Program-made: the position numbers and the translations under genes
From: a virus
Reading direction: 5' to 3' (one strand)
IMG/VR virus record: IMGVR_UViG_3300044958_000654
Coordinates: 1-47,030 of that record
Length of the DNA: 47,030 bases
Notes under the pieces: generated by a model
Databases searched by the model: none
What the model saw: only the letters and a program-made list of their open reading frames with translations
What the model was told of the DNA's origin: nothing
Shown: one piece after another, positions 41,331 to 47,030 of the stretch
Layout: each line of letters begins with the position of its first letter
Position numbering within the stretch: position 1 is the first letter of the stretch

Positions 41331-41909
41331 ATGAAGAAGGCAATAACTAGGTCATTAATATTTTTATTAATGTTAACGGGGGCTTGCAGAGCAGCGGATG
41401 AAGCTCCAAATTCTAAATTAGACTTTACTCTCAATAAAGAGTTCAAGGATGTTATTGTGGACATCCTTTCTAACAAGAATGATCTTTACGCTAAAAATGG
41501 TCAAAAACTATTAAGTTCGAAAATACGTTCTTCCAGATATTCTTTAAGGATAGATAGCGAAGGCATCAACAGTGTTTTGGAGATTTTTTCTATAAAAGAG
41601 ATTGAGACAACAGTTCTCAGAGAAAAAGTAGTTTTAAAATTAGAGGAGAAGATTTCTGTTGATTTTAAGTCTATGAAAATAGAAACAAAACTCGCAGGAA
41701 GCAACAAAAAATACAGAAGATATGAGACAATCGTATTGATTTATAAGGATAAAAAAAGTACAAATGTAGATATGAAAGCCTGGGTAATGTTGAAGAGCAA
41801 CAATACTCGCAGATGGATTTTAAACGCATTTGTTAGAGTTTCTTTGAACAAGTTCGAAAAAGCATTAAGAGAAATCACAGGTTGTCCAAATGAGCAAGAT
41901 ATTCAATAG
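41331..41909 (+). CDS. Secreted protein of unknown function
   Basis: About 192 aa from ATG 41331, which has a very good GGAGGTGATAAT leader. The N-terminus MKKAITRSLIFLLMLTGACR is a signal peptide. Cleavage is likely after RAA. The TGAC triplet before the Cys is not a good lipobox. The mature part is beta-rich and basic (KIRSSRYSLRIDSEGINSVL, VVLKLEEKISVDFKSMKIET). An alternative TTG start at 41268 would bury the signal peptide. No family recognised. Confidence 0.7.
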   Translation: MKKAITRSLIFLLMLTGACRAADEAPNSKLDFTLNKEFKDVIVDILSNKNDLYAKNGQKLLSSKIRSSRYSLRIDSEGINSVLEIFSIKEIETTVLREKVVLKLEEKISVDFKSMKIETKLAGSNKKYRRYETIVLIYKDKKSTNVDMKAWVMLKSNNTRRWILNAFVRVSLNKFEKALREITGCPNEQDIQ

Positions 41910-42399
41910 TCAGAATGAATCTTCTGAGGATTTTGAATTTGAAAAAATTCAAGGCATCAATGTAGTCAAGCCATACAAGCACAAAAATGCTTGGGTGTGG
42001 GACGATGCATCTGGAAACCGGCATAACTTCGCTCCTGCTGGCTCAGTGGGGCAAGGATTATCTCCAATCGTAGTTGGTGCTGACCGGCTTGTCACCGAAG
42101 CGGCCAGTCAGAAGTCGATTAAGAGTCCAGAAGATGGGTTTCTTCTTTATTTTTCTGAAGAAGTCTTTCCAGATGCAGATGTGTGTTTGGAGTGGATTGA
42201 AGAAAAATATGGTGGCGATATTTACAATGTCATTCCTTTTCCAGATGAAGAGAACTGTGCTTTCAAGCTTTTGTCTGGCCAGCAGTCTTGGATATGTCAA
42301 GATTTGAGACTTCATTACAAGATCCCGCCCGAAAAGCTTTGGATAAAAGTTGCTCCTGCAATCGAACAATGCCCCGGAAATGCTCTTAACCAACGATGA
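41890..42399 (+). CDS. DUF6717-like protein
   Basis: A 169-aa product. NVVKPYKHKNAWVWDDASGN, then SPIVVGADRLVTEA, then GFLLYFSEEVFPDADVCLEW and SWICQDLRLHYKIPPEKLWI resemble DUF6717 proteins (PYK-x-WVFDD, EPFV-GAD, WLCPAL). Function not known. I recall such proteins mostly from Planctomycetes, which hints at the host or a gene origin. It starts inside the end of the secreted protein gene and overlaps the next start by 4 bases. Confidence 0.55.
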   Translation: MSKIFNSQNESSEDFEFEKIQGINVVKPYKHKNAWVWDDASGNRHNFAPAGSVGQGLSPIVVGADRLVTEAASQKSIKSPEDGFLLYFSEEVFPDADVCLEWIEEKYGGDIYNVIPFPDEENCAFKLLSGQQSWICQDLRLHYKIPPEKLWIKVAPAIEQCPGNALNQR

Positions 42400-42605
42400 C
42401 TACAACTATGATTCAAACCAAACACCGTTCGGACCTAGACACGGACAAAGACTTCTGTATAGAAGTCATCTATCCAGATGGCACAACTCTTCTAATCAAC
42501 GTACCAAAATCCAACCCGGAACTAATTGGAGATACTGTTGTCGTTACTCAACCTCCTACCCAACCATACGGCCTCAATATGGTCTTCGGAGGTCACTACG
42601 AATGA
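42396..42605 (+). CDS. Small hypothetical protein, 69 aa
   Basis: The product MTTTMIQTKHRSDLDTDKDF, then CIEVIYPDGTTLLINVPKSN, suggests a short beta protein. It is coupled to the DUF6717-like gene (ATGA overlap). No family recognised. Confidence 0.5.
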   Translation: MTTTMIQTKHRSDLDTDKDFCIEVIYPDGTTLLINVPKSNPELIGDTVVVTQPPTQPYGLNMVFGGHYE

Positions 42606-42640
42606 ATCAATACTGAAACTTCTTGAACAAGTTCTTCAAT

Positions 42641-44620
42641 TTAGGCAGCATCTTCTTCAGGGAGATCATCTTGAATTACCATATCCTCGACATTCTTTTT
42701 TATGCCTTGAATGATTTCCTTTGATGCTTTGCTGATATTTTCTCTTCTTCCTTTAACTGCTTTGCTGTCGCCTTTCCATAGAGCGATATATCTTGGAGAG
42801 TCTTTGGTTTCAAATCCAAAGTATTGAAGAACGATATAGGCCACAGATTCAGCATCATATTCAAAATCTCTTTTGTTTTCTTTTGCTCTTTCTTCTGGCT
42901 TCATTACTTGATGGAGTATTTCATGGGCGAGTTCATGTACGAGAGTGCTAAACTTGTTGATTCCACCATAGGTGTTGTTGATTACAATCTTTCCACCCGC
43001 AGAGTAGCCGCCCGTACCTTGAGCTAGTTCCTCATAGTCGATAGATATATCTTTTTGCTTGGCTATTTCTATTCCTGCATTGATGAGCAGGGTAAGTTCT
43101 TCAGTGTTTTCATCAGTATCTTGTCGCCAATCATTTGGCTCAAACACTTTTGCCTTGTCTTCTTGTCCTGATATGACTTGTGTTGAAGAAATATCATAAA
43201 CTTTAACGGGTCTGAAGAATACAAATTTTCTTTCTTCCTTTTGCCCCTCTAAATCTGCATCTTTTTCTTTTTTCTTTCCTGTCATAGGCGCAAGAATTAT
43301 AATTCCTTGATCCTTATTGGTAACTGCTCTTCCGAGTTTAAGCCAACGACTTTCAGAGTTTACGTAAGTTGCATCTTTCTTTTGTGCGTAAATCAACATT
43401 TGATTATTGAAAGAGTAGTTGTGGAATTTAGCAGCAAACCGCATAAAGTCTTTAACGAATCCTGATTTGATTTCTTCATCAACCAAGTTGGCCAATTTTT
43501 CAAGATAGTTTTCAATCATGGTGAGAATTTGTTTTGCTTTACCGCCCGCTTTGCCTTTAGCGTTTTCAATTTCCTGTTCCATGTTACCAAGAATCGCATC
43601 AACTTGACTCTTGGGTGCATCTTTCTCTTCTTCTGCCTCAGTCGAATCAGCGTTAAATTGCGGTCCAGCATCTATGATTTCTTTCAAATCAGTTATTCCA
43701 GTTAGCTCTATGAGTTTTTGAATCACATCATTATTCAGACTCCACCTGCCCGTGCTCCAATAGCCACCTTGGTTCCAAGTAAATTTTGTTATTTCTTTTA
43801 GTTTGTCTTTAATTGGCGTCGTATTTCCATAAATAACAAGAATGTCTTTACTTCTGTCGTCTTTATATTTTTCACTTGCCACTCGCATGAATGCGTGGAT
43901 ACCTTGGTCTTCGAGCTTCAGCATCCACTCAGTGAACGAATATTTTGCAGGCTTAACAGCAGGTTTCCAAGACTTCATGATGTCCTTAGCTAGTTTCCTT
44001 GCAGAATCATGATCGCTTCGATAATGAGTCCCTCCATATAATCGGCTAATTCCGATCCTGTCTGCAATGTCCATGAATCCTTTTTCATGTTTCGGATATA
44101 GCGAAGAAAGATATAGAGCAATTAAAGAAGAAATCAAAGAGTGATTTGAAGGATAAGCTGGCGTATCGTCTGTTTTCAAATCATGATACATTATGTTTAG
44201 ACCCATCTTGGGTGCGATCTGATGCGGTCTTGGTCTGTTGAACTTCTTTTTAAGCTTTAGTCCAAGTATTTCGCCTTGCTTAAGTATTTTGTTAAGCATT
44301 TTGAAATCGAAATCTAGAGAATTTTGTTTAAGATAATCTTCAAATGGCTTGACTTGAGCCACATCAAAATCCTTCATATCTTTCATGATATCTTTGGACT
44401 TAAAATGACTCATCTTTTCTAGCTCTTTAAGTTCCTCGATAGTTTCTTTCGAGGTGTTGGAAGGTGGTGGGTCTACCTTAAATCTTCCTTTAAAGAGAGG
44501 ATGCTCTTTTTTAGACAGAGCATCTGTCTTTTCATCCATATCGCCATAAACAATTTCGTCAATTGACTTGTTGACCGATTTATTTAACTGTTCTTTATTT
44601 TCTATCCAATTTCTAAACAT
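42641..44620 (-). CDS. PAP2 phosphatase / ArdC-like fusion with capsid-targeting-like leader
   Basis: A 659-aa product. Residues 1-10 (MFRNWIENKE) fit the shared leader. Residues 115-215 are a PAP2/haloperoxidase-type phosphatase with all three motifs: K-x6-RP (122-130), PSNH (157-160) and SR-x5-H-x3-D (192-203). Residues 365-450 match the ArdC N-terminal ssDNA-binding domain (NYSFNNQMLIYAQKKDATYV, WLKLGRAVTNKDQGIIILAP). A zinc protease HELAH (562-566) follows, with a distal Glu at 591. ArdC proteins protect incoming plasmid DNA from restriction. A CATAAATAAT element precedes the ATG. Function in phage is inferred. Confidence 0.85.
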   Translation of the reverse strand: MFRNWIENKEQLNKSVNKSIDEIVYGDMDEKTDALSKKEHPLFKGRFKVDPPPSNTSKETIEELKELEKMSHFKSKDIMKDMKDFDVAQVKPFEDYLKQNSLDFDFKMLNKILKQGEILGLKLKKKFNRPRPHQIAPKMGLNIMYHDLKTDDTPAYPSNHSLISSLIALYLSSLYPKHEKGFMDIADRIGISRLYGGTHYRSDHDSARKLAKDIMKSWKPAVKPAKYSFTEWMLKLEDQGIHAFMRVASEKYKDDRSKDILVIYGNTTPIKDKLKEITKFTWNQGGYWSTGRWSLNNDVIQKLIELTGITDLKEIIDAGPQFNADSTEAEEEKDAPKSQVDAILGNMEQEIENAKGKAGGKAKQILTMIENYLEKLANLVDEEIKSGFVKDFMRFAAKFHNYSFNNQMLIYAQKKDATYVNSESRWLKLGRAVTNKDQGIIILAPMTGKKKEKDADLEGQKEERKFVFFRPVKVYDISSTQVISGQEDKAKVFEPNDWRQDTDENTEELTLLINAGIEIAKQKDISIDYEELAQGTGGYSAGGKIVINNTYGGINKFSTLVHELAHEILHQVMKPEERAKENKRDFEYDAESVAYIVLQYFGFETKDSPRYIALWKGDSKAVKGRRENISKASKEIIQGIKKNVEDMVIQDDLPEEDAA

Positions 44621-44625
44621 AATAA

Positions 44626-44635
44626 ATTATTTATG
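44626..44635 (-). promoter_or_regulatory. Late promoter candidate CATAAATAAT
   Basis: The same decamer as at 34046-34055, here 5 bases upstream of the PAP2/ArdC ATG at 44620. It fits a T4-type late promoter and would give nearly leaderless mRNA. Confidence 0.45.
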
Positions 44636-44636
44636 T

Positions 44637-46091
44637 TTAAAAGTCTAATTCTTCACGAATATCTACTTTATGTCCTTCATTCTTTATAATTTTAATTCTT
44701 TTCTTTGAATGATCTAGCAAATATTCATTTATATCGAAAACAAAATCATAGTATTCAAGTCCGTCTTTATCAGATGCAAGTCTCAATCCTCGCCCAAATC
44801 GCTGTATAATCTGGTGATCTGCTTGTCCTCCAGCCGCATTGATAAGATTGTGGACAAACACGTTGATCCCAGCATTGAAAATACCTTGGGTGGCGATTGC
44901 TATTTTATTGCCTTTAGAGTACTGTAGCTGGTCGATGACATCTTTTCTTGCATCTAGGTTATCTTCTCCACGAACCCATAAAGCATCAGGAATCAGACTT
45001 TGCAAGGCTTCTCCGTGTGCAAGTCTTTCGACCAAGATAAGGGTTCTGCCCTTCAAAGATCTAGCCAATCGGCTCACAATGTCGTGAAAATGCCAACTCT
45101 CAGCTATACCATTGGTTACTGCATCAAGATAAATATCATACGGAATCTGAGGTTCTTTCACTGGATAGAACGTACAGTTACAAGAAGATAAGATTCCTCT
45201 ATCTTGAAGAGTCTTTGTTGTAAGGATTCCCTTGTCGTTATCTGCTGACTTTGTTTTAAGCACAGGTCCAAAGTGGCCTTTTACAGAGAACTTTTGTGTT
45301 TTATCTTTTCCGCCAAATTTAAAAGGCGTAGCACTGACGGCTACTCTAACCGAGCAGTTTTTCATTTTTGTGTAAAACTTCTTTGGCGTCTTACTCATCA
45401 TGTCATGAATTTCATCCACTACCATGACTTTAACTTTAGGAATTAACTTTTCTATTTTATGCAAAGATTGTACAGTCGCACATGTGAAGATGTTTGGATC
45501 TTTGTACTTGTCATAAAGTCGTCCGACATTTTCAAATCCCCAGCTTGTCAAGGCATCATAGTTTTGATCACAAAGGCTTTTCTTATTTGCAAGAATAAGA
45601 GTTGGCACGTTTTCAGGAATTGTTTTTAAAATTGCAACCATGATTGCAGTTTTACCTGCTGAGGTTGGGGCAAAAACAACACCTCTCTTGTGTTTGATGA
45701 CTTGATTGGTGAGATCAATTTGATAGTCACGCATTCCTTGCCATCGATCTTGATCTTTCTGAGGAAGGTGATGAATCCATTGATCCAAGAAGTCCGAGCC
45801 AATTTCGTCATACAAAAATTCAGGCTCACCTCTCTCATCGATAATGGTATGAGGTATTTTCCAATGATCTAAAGCAGCAGTAACCTCTGGCAGTAGGCCA
45901 GATAAAAATCTTCCACTTTCTTTTTTGAAAAACTCTGTATATCCATCCCACAGCCTTTGTTTATAAAGACGACTGTGAAAATACCCTTTTTCTCTATGTC
46001 TAAGGGCTTTCCAAAGATTTATTCGGGTATCATCACAATTGGTGTTTAACCAAGAATAGCAGTTTTGAACCTTTATTACAGCTTTCTTCAT
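44637..46091 (-). CDS. uvsW: UvsW-like DNA/RNA helicase
   Basis: A 484-aa superfamily 2 helicase (T4 UvsW is 503 aa). The N-terminus (YFHSRLYKQRLWDGYTEFFK) matches the UvsW substrate-binding domain. Helicase motifs: MRDYQIDLTNQVIKHKRGVV, motif I APTSAGKTAIM, Ia LILANKKSL, motif II VVDEIHD, motif III VAVSATPFKFGG, and motif VI IIQRFGRGLRLASD. UvsW unwinds branched DNA and R-loops, aiding the switch to recombination-dependent replication. It is transcribed with the genes around it; the stop is 16 bases from the next start. Confidence 0.93.
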   Translation of the reverse strand: MKKAVIKVQNCYSWLNTNCDDTRINLWKALRHREKGYFHSRLYKQRLWDGYTEFFKKESGRFLSGLLPEVTAALDHWKIPHTIIDERGEPEFLYDEIGSDFLDQWIHHLPQKDQDRWQGMRDYQIDLTNQVIKHKRGVVFAPTSAGKTAIMVAILKTIPENVPTLILANKKSLCDQNYDALTSWGFENVGRLYDKYKDPNIFTCATVQSLHKIEKLIPKVKVMVVDEIHDMMSKTPKKFYTKMKNCSVRVAVSATPFKFGGKDKTQKFSVKGHFGPVLKTKSADNDKGILTTKTLQDRGILSSCNCTFYPVKEPQIPYDIYLDAVTNGIAESWHFHDIVSRLARSLKGRTLILVERLAHGEALQSLIPDALWVRGEDNLDARKDVIDQLQYSKGNKIAIATQGIFNAGINVFVHNLINAAGGQADHQIIQRFGRGLRLASDKDGLEYYDFVFDINEYLLDHSKKRIKIIKNEGHKVDIREELDF

Positions 46092-46105
46092 TTTGAAATG
46101 ATAAC

Positions 46106-46480
46106 CTATTTTTCTTCTTCAAACAACACAGTTTCTTCAGGCGTGATTAAACTGATTCGGTGTTGGTTGAATCTCACTAGCAAATGCCTTGCTAATTCGT
46201 ACATGAATACAGTAATTGTGGACTCGGCTTTTTCGAATCGTGGATAATTTATCGCAGCTAACTCCCAGCCTTTTTCTGAGTAGTCTTCTGATATGAATTC
46301 CGTTTGTGTCATCCTTACAGGTATAACCCCCGACTCAAATGTATATTTTTCTTTAAATTGTTTCTGTATAAATCCGACTTCTTTTTTGAGTTCTTCTTTT
46401 GTGAAATTATCTCCGTGATACCCGAACATTGAACCAATGTACAGCCTTACCTCAAACGTCTCGGATTTTTTTATAATCAT
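46106..46480 (-). CDS. Conserved hypothetical protein next to uvsW
   Basis: A 124-aa product starting MIIKKSETFEVRLYIGSMFG, with YTFESGVIPVRMTQTEFISE and ELAAINYPRFEKAESTITVF. It looks globular, alpha-beta. No named family is recognised. It lies 14 bases upstream of uvsW and 0 bases downstream of the sulfotransferase. Confidence 0.6.
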   Translation of the reverse strand: MIIKKSETFEVRLYIGSMFGYHGDNFTKEELKKEVGFIQKQFKEKYTFESGVIPVRMTQTEFISEDYSEKGWELAAINYPRFEKAESTITVFMYELARHLLVRFNQHRISLITPEETVLFEEEK

Positions 46481-47030
46481 TTAATTATTCTCTATTTGTT
46501 TAATTGTTTCCTTGAATTTTTTTACATATTCTTCCTTAAGTGGATGATACATCTTTAATGGAGTGTGCATGTCTTTATATTTGTTTGGTTCATTGTTTTG
46601 AGTCTCAGTTAATTCAACTATTTTGTCCACAATAGAACTACAATCAGTCATTAGGTCCTCATAATCGAACTCTAGGTGTTTTTTATCTTTTAAGAATTCG
46701 ACCCATCCTTTTGACTCATGTATCATATCAAAGTACAAGCGAAGCATTGTATCTCTATTGTAAGGGACATCCACGTTTGCGTGTTCTGAGAGGTCTTTCT
46801 CACACGTAGTGTTCCACATTTTAGTATGTCCTGCGAAATACTGTGAAACTGTTGCTTCTGCCAAGTCTTTTCTAGTTAAATGTATAAAAAATACATTTTT
46901 TGGAAACGACGGCAGATGTTCATTATATTGAAATTTATGTATCTTGCAAAACGGAACTGGGTTCTTTACAAGAAATTCATCAAAGAGTGTCTCGCTATTA
47001 TACCACTCTGCAAACGGTGGGTTAAAAAGT
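46481..47030 (-). CDS. Stf0-like sulfotransferase, 5' truncated
   Basis: The frame is open to the right edge, so the N-terminus lies outside the window. A TTG at 46864 is not the start. Visible residues include FFNPPFAEWYNSETLFDEFL and NVFFIHLTRKDLAEATVSQY, the PAPS 3'-phosphate region with the R and S of the family, then FAGHTKMWN and HLEFDYEDLMTD, where sulfotransferases have the Y-EDL motif, and a helical end. It is the second sulfotransferase of the window, and differs from the one at 12.8 kb. Substrate unknown. Confidence 0.8.
   Translation of the reverse strand, partial: LFNPPFAEWYNSETLFDEFLVKNPVPFCKIHKFQYNEHLPSFPKNVFFIHLTRKDLAEATVSQYFAGHTKMWNTTCEKDLSEHANVDVPYNRDTMLRLYFDMIHESKGWVEFLKDKKHLEFDYEDLMTDCSSIVDKIVELTETQNNEPNKYKDMHTPLKMYHPLKEEYVKKFKETIKQIENN

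Overview
The window is a segment of the genome of an AT-rich, tailed, T4-type virus (contractile-tailed myovirus). The call rests on a set of recognisable T4 homologues: neck protein gp14, tail-sheath stabiliser gp15, tail sheath gp18, two paralogous tail tubes gp19, baseplate hub-type gp26, late sigma factor gp55, recombination nuclease gp46/gp47 and helicase UvsW. The host cannot be fixed from sequence. A secreted Cys/Arg-rich protein whose signal peptide ends ADAGLF, and a DUF6717-like protein, resemble proteins common in Planctomycetes. The tRNA intron is of the cyanobacterial/plastid tRNA-Leu type. Neither is decisive.

Layout. 1-4.4 kb: a large truncated structural-type protein with a poly-Gln tract, small proteins, a helix-turn-helix regulator with a repeated operator, and a small virion-type protein. 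4.5-14.1 kb: UDP-galactopyranose mutase, two small membrane proteins, then neck and tail genes (gp14, a nucleotidyltransferase, gp15, gp18, gp19, a sulfotransferase, a second gp19). 14.2-18.5 kb: late sigma factor with a frameshifted small gene in front of it, a glycosyltransferase, a stand-alone PAS protein and a group of small leftward genes. 18.5-20.6 kb: gp26-like gene with a probable -1 frameshift extension, and a virion-type protein. 21-29.4 kb (leftward): a putative nuclease, a class II glutamine amidotransferase that appears to start at AUU, SAM decarboxylase, CTP synthase and a class II ribonucleotide reductase split by an intein. 29.5-33.6 kb: gp46 and gp47 with a glycosyltransferase-like gene between them. 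34-38.9 kb: methyltransferases, glycosyltransferase, cupin epimerase and many small overlapping genes. 38.9-39.4 kb: two tRNA genes, one interrupted by a group I intron. 39.4-42.6 kb: YopX-like, YqeY-like, orotate phosphoribosyltransferase and small genes. 42.6-47 kb (leftward): a PAP2 phosphatase/ArdC-like fusion, UvsW, a hypothetical protein and a truncated sulfotransferase.

How the genes fit together. Ribonucleotide reductase, CTP synthase and orotate phosphoribosyltransferase supply pyrimidines and dNTPs. gp46/47 and UvsW serve recombination-dependent replication. gp55 would direct late transcription, and TATAAATA-like elements precede several genes. Dispersed glycan genes (mutase, three glycosyltransferase-like genes, two methyltransferases, RmlC-like cupin, two sulfotransferases) suggest that virion or host-surface glycans are modified. 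Five unrelated proteins start with a short aromatic/acidic leader resembling the T4 capsid-targeting sequence. One is the PAP2/ArdC fusion, which suggests a set of proteins packaged in the head and injected with the DNA.

Most notable: (1) the leader-bearing PAP2-ArdC fusion and its companion leader proteins; (2) a group I intron in a tRNA with anticodon UAA but a short variable loop; (3) an AUU start codon on the amidotransferase; (4) an intein placed exactly at the catalytic cysteine of ribonucleotide reductase; (5) a slippery-sequence frameshift at the end of the gp26-like gene.
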